Position numbers and translations under genes: made by a program. The notes under the pieces are model-generated. The model did not search any database. It saw only the letters and a list, made by a program, of their open reading frames with translations, and had not been told where the DNA came from. Shown here one piece after another: positions 8,210-16,350 of a stretch of 64,000 nt of DNA. Numbering within the stretch: the stretch's first letter is position 1; each line of letters starts with the position of its first letter. Location: positions 62,001 to 126,000 of the forward strand of contig JAIQFB010000007.1 in NCBI GenBank assembly GCA_020073485.1, written 5' to 3'. This DNA is from Terriglobia bacterium (GTDB lineage: Bacteria; Acidobacteriota; Terriglobia; Acidiferrales; UBA7541).

Positions 8210-9565
8210 CTATCTTTCACTCCCTGAAAATGGCCGGAAACGCAGGAATATAGCCACGCCTGCCGGGTGCGAGCTGTAGATGGGCTTCAGGTTATCTCCC
8301 ACGCCATAGACTGTGACTTGCGCGCCCAGGGCGGTGGCCACATGCGGGACCAGGTCGAAATAGTGGTCGTAGCCGAACGTGTAGGCCTGGACGCGTCCGA
8401 TGGGCTGTTCCTGGAAAATGGGAGGGAGAGGAGTTTCGCCCAGTAGTAGCTCGTTGGAACGGTCCACGTTTTCGATCCGCGTCCAGGCATCGTTTCGCGC
8501 CCGAAAGCGCACCGTCGATTCCAGCGTGTAGCTGTTGAAAATGGAATGGTCCTGGACCGAGCGCGTGCGTCCCCAAATCGCTGTGCTGGCCCAATTCCCG
8601 TTGCGGAGGGGCCGGTTGTACATGATGGATGCGGTCATGCGATCCTGATCTTCCGCCGGAAACAGCGCTTCGGGACTGGTGATGCGCGCGTAAGAGAACT
8701 GGCCGCTCCAATTCTTTCCGGGTTGCAGAGTGAGGCGAGCCGACCACGAATCGATTTTCCCCTGGCTGATGTTCCAGCGGTTTTCGCCGGGTTCGCGGCC
8801 GTGAAAACCGGAGGCTTCGATCCGCGCGATGCGATAGGTCAGGCCGGCCGTGACCACGTCTTCCGCGATGTGCGTCGAGTCTTGCTGGTGATGGCCCAGC
8901 GTGGCCAGAGGATCTTCCGCGGCCGACGCGCGGTGCGGGAATGCCACTGGCCCGAGCGACGGGTCGCCGATGGGCGCGGCGTAGAACGAGAGCAGGCCGT
9001 TCTTTCCCAGCTTCAGATCGTAGAGCGCGGCAACCTCCATGAAAGAATTGTGCGGATGCTGTCCGTCGGCAATCGCATTTCCGAACGCGGTCTCGCCTTG
9101 CTGAAACAATAACGGGTATTGGCGGCCGGTTATGGTTGCAGGCTCGAGACTGAACATGGCGCGGGCCGTGAACACCCCCAAGCCCAGAGGCCGCTGCGCC
9201 ATGCCCATGAACCAGTTGGGCGAAAATAATTTGTCTCCGCCGCGCGGGGTCGACTGCTGCTGGGCGACCAGGAACGCATTGGCGTGAAACATCAATGCCC
9301 ACCCGCCTTTCTGCACCATGAGCATGGGAGCGGGAGTCGAGTCCGGCTCGGCCCCGGTGCCCGAGGTATCGTGGCGGACGATTTCCTGCAAGAAATTTTC
9401 CGGATGCATGGTGATCAGCGGATTTCCGCTCATTTCCATCCCCGGCATCTGCATGTCCTGCATGCCGGGCATTCCTTGCATGTCGTCCGTCTTTTTGTCT
9501 TGTTGCGCTTCGGCCCACGACGGAAGAACCAGAATCGCCGCAAACAGCATGATCCAGTGCCGCAT
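8210..9565 (-). CDS. Secreted Met-rich protein, probable outer-membrane beta-barrel (metal related)
   Basis: A protein of 451 aa, starting at the ATG at 9565 with AGGAG upstream. A signal peptide (MLFAAILVLPSWAEA) is followed by a methionine-rich run at about residues 30-50 (repeats of GMPGMQDMQMPGM type). Such Met clusters bind Cu(I) in CopA, PcoA and related proteins. The rest is rich in alternating aromatic and polar residues, as in a beta-barrel, ending in FLRFRPF near the C-terminus. I do not recognise a named family with certainty. The upstream gene on the same strand also encodes a Met-rich exported protein, which supports a shared metal-handling role. Confidence 0.55.
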   Translation of the reverse strand: MRHWIMLFAAILVLPSWAEAQQDKKTDDMQGMPGMQDMQMPGMEMSGNPLITMHPENFLQEIVRHDTSGTGAEPDSTPAPMLMVQKGGWALMFHANAFLVAQQQSTPRGGDKLFSPNWFMGMAQRPLGLGVFTARAMFSLEPATITGRQYPLLFQQGETAFGNAIADGQHPHNSFMEVAALYDLKLGKNGLLSFYAAPIGDPSLGPVAFPHRASAAEDPLATLGHHQQDSTHIAEDVVTAGLTYRIARIEASGFHGREPGENRWNISQGKIDSWSARLTLQPGKNWSGQFSYARITSPEALFPAEDQDRMTASIMYNRPLRNGNWASTAIWGRTRSVQDHSIFNSYTLESTVRFRARNDAWTRIENVDRSNELLLGETPLPPIFQEQPIGRVQAYTFGYDHYFDLVPHVATALGAQVTVYGVGDNLKPIYSSHPAGVAIFLRFRPFSGSER

Positions 9566-9630
9566 AGCAATTTCTCCTGAGGATATATGCCCCTGTGGGA
9601 ATGCGATTGGTTTCCGAACTCTTTTGGTGA

Positions 9631-9719
9631 CCTCGGTGTTCGCAGTGTTCAATTTTTCCCTTGGTTACGCCAAGGCTTTCAACACAGAGGACACGGAGGA
9701 CACAGAGAGCTCAGAGAAA
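9631..9719. repeat. Inverted repeat, family C, second copy
   Basis: Its right half (AACACAGAGGACACGGAGGA) and its TTCCCTTGGTTACGCCAAGG centre match the copy at 8056-8144. It separates the two Met-rich genes. Confidence 0.7.
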
Positions 9720-9746
9720 TGCTCGGGAAAGAAAATCGGAGGGGTT

Positions 9747-10250
9747 CTAAATGCGCAGACTTTGATTGAGAGGGCTCGCGTCAATGAGAGGAAAGGAAGC
9801 AACATCGTCGCGCGCATCGTGAAAATGCGGGGGAGCGGCCGTGGCGCGGAGATTCCCCAGGAATGCCGGAGCGCAATGAGAATAGGTGGCCAAGGAGCGG
9901 TAGGTCCTGGTCGAAACGGCAGAACTGTTATCGCATGCCTGCCGCTCGCACGGGCCCATTTCGCCAATCGACGGGTGACCGCTTGTTTTTTCCGTTCTCG
10001 CCGAAACCGATTGCGTGTCTTCGCCATCGGCCGATTCCGGCATGGCCATCCCGGCCATATTCATTCCGGCCATGTCCATGCCATTCATATTCATTGCGCT
10101 GGAAGAAGGATCCTGGAGGGGAGTTTGCCGCGAATGGCAGTCCGAATTCATCCAGGCAAAAGTGCATGAGATATCGCATGCCGCGGCCAACGAGGAGACG
10201 GAAAGCAGCAGAAGCACGACCGAGCCCGCGAACATGCGCTTTGGCATCAT
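9747..10250 (-). CDS. Small exported Met-rich protein (possible copper binding)
   Basis: A protein of 167 aa with a signal peptide (VVLLLLSVSSLAAAC) and a central cluster NMNGMDMAGMNMAGMAM. Several Cys residues are spread along it (ACDISC, SDCHS, CERQAC). The start is one of a Met-Met pair at 10250/10247 with GGAAG upstream. The Met and Cys content suggests soft-metal binding outside the cytoplasm. No catalytic domain is visible. It probably works with the Met-rich barrel-like protein downstream; a family C repeat lies between them. Confidence 0.55.
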   Translation of the reverse strand: MMPKRMFAGSVVLLLLSVSSLAAACDISCTFAWMNSDCHSRQTPLQDPSSSAMNMNGMDMAGMNMAGMAMPESADGEDTQSVSARTEKTSGHPSIGEMGPCERQACDNSSAVSTRTYRSLATYSHCAPAFLGNLRATAAPPHFHDARDDVASFPLIDASPLNQSLRI

Positions 10251-10349
10251 GCCGCTTCCAATCCTATGCCAAACGATTATCAGGCTGCAATCTCATGTGT
10301 CTGGAAATAGAACGATGCAGAAGGGGGTCAGAGCACCCGCCGCGGAATG

Positions 10350-11069
10350 TTACTTGCTCCGGTTGTTTTCCGCGCAGACGTATTCCTGAATTTGCCAGTC
10401 CGGGTGGAGCTTGAAGGTCACCTGCGCGGTCCACGGCTTCGTGTACGTTTTTGGGTCGTCGATGGTGACTTCGTCCACCAGCGTGTCGTGGTCCGTGCGA
10501 CGCAGGCGCTCGATGACGTGCATCGCGTCGGAATGCGGAAGTCCCATCGGGTCGAGCCAGGTTTTATCGTTGAAGCCGACCGTGTCAATGACCAGCGTGT
10601 CGCCCTCGTACTTGCCGATGGAATGGCCCATGTAGGTTGGATCGAGATCGCTCGGGTGTCCGCGGCCATCCATGAAAATCTGGCGGGGGATGGCCTGATA
10701 TTCATAAATGATAACGACGCGGCCGGGCGCCTGCACGATCTCCCAGGGAAATGGCTGCAGCATGGTCCGCGGGACGCCGGGGGGAATACATTTCTCGGTG
10801 GGGTCCACGCTCTGGTCCGGATCGTGGTGCGAATTGTCATAAACCCGCTGCTGGAAAAATTTTTCGGCCGCGGGTTGCAACGGGGGATCTTCCTTCGGAA
10901 GGATGGTTCTGGAATATTCGCGGATGAACCAGACGCCGGAGAAATCGGGAACGGCGGGGGCAGCTTTGGATTTGGTGTCTACCGGGTGCGTCGCTGTCCG
11001 GGCGAAAATATCGACGGGCAAAGCAAGCGCCGCCAAAGCAAGAACCAAACCGATGGAAAGATTTCGCAC
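10350..11069 (-). CDS. Exported protein of unknown function
   Basis: A protein of 239 aa with a GTG start at 11069 preceded by GGGAGAGG. It has a signal peptide (IGLVLALAALALPVDIFA). The mature part contains PDFSGVWF, CIPPGVPR and FMDGRGHPSDLDPTYMGHSIGKYEGDTLVIDTVG-type segments (abridged to key features: GRGHP, GHSIG, GDTLV). I have seen this pattern in secreted proteins of soil bacteria that are paired with a DUF6152 gene, as here (39 bases upstream). No enzymatic activity can be assigned. Confidence 0.65.
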   Translation of the reverse strand: MRNLSIGLVLALAALALPVDIFARTATHPVDTKSKAAPAVPDFSGVWFIREYSRTILPKEDPPLQPAAEKFFQQRVYDNSHHDPDQSVDPTEKCIPPGVPRTMLQPFPWEIVQAPGRVVIIYEYQAIPRQIFMDGRGHPSDLDPTYMGHSIGKYEGDTLVIDTVGFNDKTWLDPMGLPHSDAMHVIERLRRTDHDTLVDEVTIDDPKTYTKPWTAQVTFKLHPDWQIQEYVCAENNRSK

Positions 11070-11108
11070 CGTGGACCTCTCCCGTCCCGCTTCCCATTCA
11101 GATTTTGA

Positions 11109-11495
11109 TTATTTAAATCCCTGGCCGTCGAACTTTTGGCCGTTGGCCATGGTGATACTCACCAGGCGCATGACCTTCGTTTTGTTTTTGGCAGGGGAGC
11201 CGCTCACCGTGACCTGGTCGCCGGCGTTGAGCATTTCTTTCTTCCAGCCCGACCGGGAAAGCATGTTAGGACTATTGCCCTCGATGCGCCAGGGCTCGAC
11301 GCTGCCGTCGTCGTTCTTCACGTCGAGATAAATGAAGACGTGGGGATTGGTCCATTCAAAGCTTGTGACGGTGCCCTTTAGCGTGATCTGGTGTTCGAGA
11401 TCGTACGATGCGCTGGAATGGTGGGCGAGGATCGGGCGTGAAAGCCAGAACCCGCATAGCAAAAATGTGAACACCACAACGAGTCCGCGTTTCAT
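11109..11495 (-). CDS. Exported DUF6152-like protein
   Basis: A protein of 128 aa. The ATG at 11495 starts a clear signal peptide (VVVFTFLLCGFWLSRPILA) ending before HHSSASYD; a longer frame to 11567 does not look like a leader. The mature part reads as a small beta-barrel: ITLKGTVTSFEWTNPHVFIY, then VEPWRIEG, then GDQVTVSG. This matches the DUF6152 pattern as I recall it. It is probably translated with the unknown exported protein that follows. Confidence 0.7.
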   Translation of the reverse strand: MKRGLVVVFTFLLCGFWLSRPILAHHSSASYDLEHQITLKGTVTSFEWTNPHVFIYLDVKNDDGSVEPWRIEGNSPNMLSRSGWKKEMLNAGDQVTVSGSPAKNKTKVMRLVSITMANGQKFDGQGFK

Positions 11496-11728
11496 GTCGA
11501 CACCCCGTAAATCAGCGACCGGAGTTCCTCCGCCAAAATCTTCCGCTTGCCCGATAATATACACCACCGGGAGATCAAAATTCGCGGCTCACGGCGGCAA
11601 TTTCGTTGTGCGCCAGCCTGGACCGTCGTACGATGCCGAGCCGTGCGGCGCAATCGAAAATGCCAGTAAAGGGTGAGGTCACGCTCGGATTAGTGAGGTT
11701 CCGGGAAGAGCCGGGGAGGAGGATCGTG

Positions 11729-13012
11729 ATGGACATGGAGCGGAATCGTGCGGGGGCACGTCTTGCCGGTTCTGACGACGGAAGGAGAACCCGCCATTAC
11801 TGGATCCCTCTTGGTGCGGCGCTAGCGCTGGCCGGGGTCATGTCGTTCGTGCCGGCCGGGTCGCGTGGCGCCTCGGCGGCTCAGCCGCTTCCGCCCGCCA
11901 AAATGGAAGCGCCGAAGTTCGTTGTGGACCCATCCTGGCCGCACATTCCGAACGGTTGGACGCTGGGGCAGGTCTCCAGCGCGGCGAGCGACGCTGACGG
12001 CAACATCTGGATCATTCATCGCTATCGCACCGTGAAGCACGGCGTGAAAACGGGGCCACCGGTAATGGAATTTGATCCGGCGGGCAACTACATTCAAGGC
12101 TGGGGCGGGCAACAGGGGGACGGCTACACCTGGCCCACGAGCGAGCACGGAATTACCGTGGATTACAAAGGGTACGTGTGGATCAGCGGCAACGGGAACG
12201 ACGACCAGACCCTGAAGTTCACAAAAGACGGAAAATTTTTGATGCAGATCGGCCATGCCGCTAAAAATAAAACCAACGCGGATACGACCAGTCTTTGGAA
12301 GCCCGCGGACGTGTACGTGTATCCCAAGACCAACGAACTTTTTGTTGCCGACGGGTACGGAAACAAGCGCGTCATCGTGTTTGATGCGGATACGGGCGCG
12401 TACAAGCGCATGTGGGGCGCGTTCGGAAACGTTCCGATGGACGATCCGCCGCGACCTCCGGCTCTAACGGGGGAAGCTGCCAAGGCTGCCGCGGCCGAGG
12501 AAGAGGCGAACCGGACGCTGTCCACCGGGTTTGATCCGAAAGATCCGGGCCCTTCGCAATTTGTGCCGCCCGTGCACGGCGTCAAGGTCTCGAATGACGG
12601 GCTCGTGTATGTCGCCGATCGCGGCGGCAAGCGCGTGCAAGTGTTCACCACCGAGGGCAAATATATTACTCAGGTATGGATCGATCGCTGGTGCCTGGTG
12701 GAGGGCGGAGGGTGCAACAACGGCAACACGGCCGCGAGCGTCGCCTTTTCGGCCGACCTGGCGCAGCGATTTTTGTACGTCGCCAGCCGCAGCCCCGCCC
12801 GCATCTGGGTGCTGGACCGCAAGACGCTGCGGGCTCTGGATTCGTTCGGCCGGCCGGGCATCGCCCCCGGCGAATTTGACGTGCTCCATCACATGACGAC
12901 CGATGGCAAGGGCAATCTCTATACCTCGGAAGTCGAGGATGGCCGGCGCGTGCAAAAATTTGTGTTTAAGGGACTTTTTCCGGTGACCGTGCCGGCGAAC
13001 GGAGCCAACTGA
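11729..13012 (+). CDS. Secreted NHL-type beta-propeller protein
   Basis: A protein of 427 aa. I start it at the ATG at 11729, six bases after GGAGGAGG; the frame is open further up without support. A membrane or signal segment covers about 24-42 (IPLGAALALAGVMSFVPAG). The mature part has repeated NHL-like blades: GNIWIIHRY, GYVWISGNG, NELFVADGYGNKRVIVFD, GLVYVADRGGKRVQVF, GNLYTSEVEDGRRVQKF. Family members include peptidylglycine lyase-like and regulatory propellers; no catalytic residues can be singled out. Transcribed away from the small exported pair. Confidence 0.75.
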   Translation: MDMERNRAGARLAGSDDGRRTRHYWIPLGAALALAGVMSFVPAGSRGASAAQPLPPAKMEAPKFVVDPSWPHIPNGWTLGQVSSAASDADGNIWIIHRYRTVKHGVKTGPPVMEFDPAGNYIQGWGGQQGDGYTWPTSEHGITVDYKGYVWISGNGNDDQTLKFTKDGKFLMQIGHAAKNKTNADTTSLWKPADVYVYPKTNELFVADGYGNKRVIVFDADTGAYKRMWGAFGNVPMDDPPRPPALTGEAAKAAAAEEEANRTLSTGFDPKDPGPSQFVPPVHGVKVSNDGLVYVADRGGKRVQVFTTEGKYITQVWIDRWCLVEGGGCNNGNTAASVAFSADLAQRFLYVASRSPARIWVLDRKTLRALDSFGRPGIAPGEFDVLHHMTTDGKGNLYTSEVEDGRRVQKFVFKGLFPVTVPANGAN

Positions 13013-13063
13013 TTTCAAGGTTGTTCGGATGATTGTGGGCTCGCTTCCTGCCCCTGCGATTAT

Positions 13064-13092
13064 TTGGCATCGTCGCTGCCATAGCATAGAAT
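13064..13092 (+). promoter_or_regulatory. Sigma70-type promoter of dgt, leaderless geometry
   Basis: TTGGCA (13064-13069), a 17-base spacer and TAGAAT (13087-13092). Only six bases separate the -10 box from the ATG at 13099, so transcription should begin at the start codon. Confidence 0.7.
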
Positions 13093-13098
13093 CGCACC

Positions 13099-14238
13099 AT
13101 GGCCCCCGCTACCTATGCGATGGATGTGGCCAATTCGCGCGGCCGGCGTTTCCCTGAGCCGTCGCATCCGTACCGCAACGCGTATGCGCGCGACCGCGAC
13201 CGCGTGATTCATTCGCGGGCGTTCCGGCGTCTGGAAGCGAAGACGCAAGTTTTCACCACGCGGTACTCGGATCATTTCCGCAACCGGCTCACACATACTT
13301 TGGAAGTCGCGCAGATCGCGCGGACGGCGGCCGGAGCGCTGGAGCTCAACACCGACCTGGCCGAAGCGCTTTCTCTGGCGCATGACATCGGGCATCCTCC
13401 GTTTGGACACGCGGGCGAGCGGAAACTGGACGAGTTGCTGCGGCCGTATGGCGAACGGTTCAATCACAATCTGCAGGCGCTGCGCATTGTCGAGGAGTTC
13501 GAGCAGCGCTATCTGGATTTCCCGGGACTCAATCTGACTTTTGAAGTGCGCGAAGGAATCGTCAAGCATTCGCGCGACTATGACACGGCGCAATTTCCAG
13601 AGCTGGCCGAGTATCTGCTCGACGAGCGCCCGCCGCTGGAGTCGCAGCTGATCGATTTCGTGGATGAAATTGCCTATAACAGCGCCGATCTGGACGACGG
13701 CTTTGAGTCGAAGCTCCTCGATATTGAAATGATTTGCGCGAGCGTGCCGCTGTTCGCCGAATTCTACGAGGACGTGGAGCGGACGCACCTTGGGGCGCGC
13801 GACAAATTGAAATTCAACGAGACCGTCAAGCGCATGCTGGACCGCGTGGCGACCGACCTGATCGAGAACACGCGGGCGCAGGTTGCCGCTGCAGGCGCGC
13901 ACACGTTGGAGGATATCCGGCGCGCGCCCAGGCGTCTTGCGGGATTCAGCCCGAAGGTCGCGGCGGAAAATGCGGCGCTGAAAAGATTCCTTCACACGCG
14001 CCTCTACAATCATCCCTCCATTGTGATCGACCGCGAGCGGTCGGTGGACGCTCTGACGCAGTTATTCGCTTACTACCTCGACCACCCCGAAGCGATGCCG
14101 AAGTCCTACACCGAGTTCGCGCAACGCAATCCCCCCTACCGCATCGTCTGCGACTACATCGCGGGGATGACCGATCACTTCCTGCTCCGGCAACATGCGG
14201 AGTTATTGGGGGCAGGTTCGGCGCGATCGGCGGATTGA
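13099..14238 (+). CDS. dgt: Deoxyguanosinetriphosphate triphosphohydrolase-like protein
   Basis: A protein of 379 aa with an HD domain. The metal-binding set is visible: RLTHTLEVAQIA (His), LAHDIGHPPFGHAGE (His-Asp plus a second His) and a later Asp in DFVDEIAYNSADLDDG. It hydrolyses dNTPs to nucleoside and triphosphate and so limits the dNTP pool. The N-terminal part (RDRDRVIHSRAFRRLEAKTQVF) and length fit the shorter dGTPase-like subgroup. No Shine-Dalgarno precedes the ATG, and the promoter geometry predicts a leaderless mRNA. Confidence 0.92.
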   Translation: MAPATYAMDVANSRGRRFPEPSHPYRNAYARDRDRVIHSRAFRRLEAKTQVFTTRYSDHFRNRLTHTLEVAQIARTAAGALELNTDLAEALSLAHDIGHPPFGHAGERKLDELLRPYGERFNHNLQALRIVEEFEQRYLDFPGLNLTFEVREGIVKHSRDYDTAQFPELAEYLLDERPPLESQLIDFVDEIAYNSADLDDGFESKLLDIEMICASVPLFAEFYEDVERTHLGARDKLKFNETVKRMLDRVATDLIENTRAQVAAAGAHTLEDIRRAPRRLAGFSPKVAAENAALKRFLHTRLYNHPSIVIDRERSVDALTQLFAYYLDHPEAMPKSYTEFAQRNPPYRIVCDYIAGMTDHFLLRQHAELLGAGSARSAD

Positions 14239-14288
14239 GTAGCATTTCTTGCCACATAATGAATATCAGGGCGGCGGGGGTTGCACCA

Positions 14289-14315
14289 GTTAGGACAGGC
14301 TTCACCCTGTCCTAC
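14289..14315. repeat. Palindromic repeat, family A, single arm
   Basis: GTTAGGACAGGCTTCACCCTGTCCTAC is one self-complementary arm with a mismatched centre (written here in outline: GTTAGGACAGG, then CCTGTCCTAC). Confidence 0.7.
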
Positions 14316-14385
14316 CATGACCAGGACCAGGATTCCGGACGTGCCTGATTCGCTGCAGCCCCAAAGGAACCCGTCCGTAGCTTCC

Positions 14386-14414
14386 TTGACAACCCTAATA
14401 CAACCCCTAATAAT
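14386..14414 (+). promoter_or_regulatory. Sigma70-type promoter for yceD-rpmF-plsX-fabD
   Basis: A perfect TTGACA (14386-14391), a 17-base spacer and AATAAT (14409-14414), one base from TATAAT. Expected transcription start is near 14421, about 42 bases before yceD. Confidence 0.8.
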
Positions 14415-14462
14415 GGAAGCCAGCGAAAGGTTCAGGGTCTTTCGCGTGAACGGCCTAAACCG

Positions 14463-14996
14463 ATGTTTCTAGACGTCAAAGAGCTGGCAGTCCGCAAGAT
14501 CCGTATCCGGAAGAGCTATGCCCCGGGGACGGTCGACTACCATACCGGCGATTTCCGGCAGGTGGAGCCTCTCGAGGTGCGGGCGACCTCCGAGCTGATC
14601 GAAGGGCAGATCCGCGTCACTGGGGAGCTGCATACGCGCCTGGAGATGGTGTGCGCCCGGTGCCTGGAGCCTGTGCACGAAGACGTATCCCGCGAATTCG
14701 ACCTGTTTTACCGGCCTCTGGCTTCCATGACCAAGGAAGAAGAGGAACGCCTGAAGCTCGACGACACGGAAATCGCGTTTTTCGAAGGCGAAGGCATGTT
14801 TCTGGCCGACATCCTGGCCGAGCAGGTCCTGCTGGCGCTGCCGATGAAGGCGATCTGCCGGAGCGATTGCCGGGGACTTTGCCCGCAATGTGGAGTGAAT
14901 TTGAACAACGAGGAATGCCGCTGCGAAAGCCATATCGGTGATTCACGAATGGCACCCCTGGCTCGCCTGAAGCAGGACTGGTTCAAAAAGCAATAG
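14463..14996 (+). CDS. yceD: YceD/DUF177 family protein
   Basis: A protein of 177 aa. DUF177 proteins are almost always encoded directly before rpmF, as here, and help 23S rRNA accumulation in bacteria and chloroplasts. Visible features are the family core LEMVCARCLEP, an acidic middle (EEEERLKLDDTEIAFFEGEG) and a C-terminal Cys-rich part (CRSDCRGLCPQCG, then CRCE) that may bind zinc. First gene of the ribosomal/fatty-acid operon. Confidence 0.88.
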   Translation: MFLDVKELAVRKIRIRKSYAPGTVDYHTGDFRQVEPLEVRATSELIEGQIRVTGELHTRLEMVCARCLEPVHEDVSREFDLFYRPLASMTKEEEERLKLDDTEIAFFEGEGMFLADILAEQVLLALPMKAICRSDCRGLCPQCGVNLNNEECRCESHIGDSRMAPLARLKQDWFKKQ

Positions 14997-15057
14997 AATT
15001 CACAGCGGAAACGCCATAGAATGCCCTTTCCCTACGGGGCAGATAGAAGGAGTTTGT

Positions 15058-15237
15058 ATGCCTAATCCGAAACGACGACATTCACATGCCCGGAAGAATA
15101 AGCGGCGGGCGCACGACTTTTTGGTTCCGCCGGCGCTTGCCAAGTGCCCCAACTGCCACGAAATGAAACAGCCGCACCAGGCTTGCCCGCAATGTGGTTA
15201 CTATAAGGGCCGGGAAGTAGTGGACACAGGGGCTTAG
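15058..15237 (+). CDS. rpmF: 50S ribosomal protein L32
   Basis: A protein of 59 aa, starting at the ATG at 15058 with AGAAGGAG upstream. It begins MPNPKRRHSHARKNKRRAHD, the usual basic N-terminus of L32, and has a four-Cys zinc ribbon (KCPNC and ACPQCGYYKGRE). L32 sits near the peptidyl transferase exit region of the large subunit. The Cys set marks it as the zinc-binding form. The order yceD-rpmF-plsX-fab is conserved in many bacteria. Confidence 0.96.
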   Translation: MPNPKRRHSHARKNKRRAHDFLVPPALAKCPNCHEMKQPHQACPQCGYYKGREVVDTGA

Positions 15238-15276
15238 AGCCCGGGTAGCCGCGAAATTCCGCTGGGATTTTCGGGT

Positions 15277-15303
15277 GCGGGTCCGCCTCGGCGGACAGCC
15301 CGC
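15277..15303 (+). promoter_or_regulatory. Hairpin in the rpmF-plsX gap
   Basis: GTCCGCC-TC-GGCGGAC forms a perfect seven-bp stem (15281-15296), extended by GCGG/CCGC pairs. It ends about ten bases before the plsX ATG and has no T tract, so it could limit ribosome access or mark RNA processing rather than end transcription. Confidence 0.45.
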
Positions 15304-15313
15304 TGGAATCTAA

Positions 15314-16327
15314 ATGATCACCATAGCAGTGGATGCAATGGGGGGAGACAACGCGCCGCGTCCTGAGGTCGAGGGCGCAATCGCGGCTGCACGCGAACTG
15401 GGCGTGCGCATCCTGCTGGTTGGACTTGCGCCGGAATTGAAAAAAGAGCTGGCCAAGCATACCCACCGCGGATTGCCCATCGAGATCGTGCCGGCGAGCG
15501 AAGTCATCACCATGGACGATTCGCCGTCGCAGGCCTTCCGTAAGAAGAAGGACAGCTCGGCGCATGTGGCCGCGAAACTGGTGCGCATCGGACAGGCCGA
15601 CGCTTTCATCAGCGCGGGCAATACGGGCGCGGTGATGGCCGTGGCGCGATTTGGGCTGGGCCTGCTGCCTTCGGTGGAGCGTCCGGCGCTGGCGGCGCCT
15701 TTTCCGACTTCGACTGGCGGGACGGCGGTCCTGCTGGATGTCGGCGCAAACGTGGATTCCAAGCCCGCGCATCTGGTGCAGTTTGCGGTGATGGGGGAAA
15801 TTTATTACCGCGCGATCTTCGGCACGCGGCGCCCGAAAGTGGCGCTGCTGTCGATCGGGGAAGAAGAATCCAAGGGCAATGAATTGACGCGCGAGGCGTT
15901 TGCCCGGCTGAAATTATCTCCGCTCAATTTCACCGGCAACGTCGAAGGGCGCGACATTTTCAATGGATCGGTGGACGTCATCGTTTGCGACGGCTTCATC
16001 GGTAATATCGCCCTGAAGATCAGCGAGGGCGTCGCGGCGCATATCGCAGGAATGTTGAAGGAAGCCTTGCAGAGCACGCTGAGCTCCCAGGTTGGATACG
16101 TGCTTTCGCGCAAGGCCTTTAAGAGTTTTCGCAAGAAGATCGACTACTCGGAATATGGCGGCGCGCCGCTGCTGGGCGTAAAAGGCGTGGCCATCATCGG
16201 GCATGGAAGTTCCAACGCTCTTGCGATCCGGAACGCGGTGCGCGTGGCCACCGAACTGGTCCGGGGCGGGGTCAACGAAAAGATCGAGCAAGAGATTTCC
16301 GCGCTTCCAGTCCCAGTGGAAGCCTGA
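15314..16327 (+). CDS. plsX: Phosphate acyltransferase PlsX
   Basis: A protein of 337 aa, full length. It makes acyl-phosphate from acyl-ACP, the first step of the PlsX/PlsY route to phosphatidic acid. Family marks: the opening IAVDAMGGDNAPRPEVEGA, then DAFISAGNTGAVMA, TAVLLDVGAN and GFIGNIALKISEG. No strong Shine-Dalgarno is visible; a hairpin sits just before the start. fabD follows 23 bases later, linking phospholipid and fatty-acid synthesis. Confidence 0.95.
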   Translation: MITIAVDAMGGDNAPRPEVEGAIAAARELGVRILLVGLAPELKKELAKHTHRGLPIEIVPASEVITMDDSPSQAFRKKKDSSAHVAAKLVRIGQADAFISAGNTGAVMAVARFGLGLLPSVERPALAAPFPTSTGGTAVLLDVGANVDSKPAHLVQFAVMGEIYYRAIFGTRRPKVALLSIGEEESKGNELTREAFARLKLSPLNFTGNVEGRDIFNGSVDVIVCDGFIGNIALKISEGVAAHIAGMLKEALQSTLSSQVGYVLSRKAFKSFRKKIDYSEYGGAPLLGVKGVAIIGHGSSNALAIRNAVRVATELVRGGVNEKIEQEISALPVPVEA

Positions 16328-16350
16328 ACGGCGAAACGGCGGCACATTCA

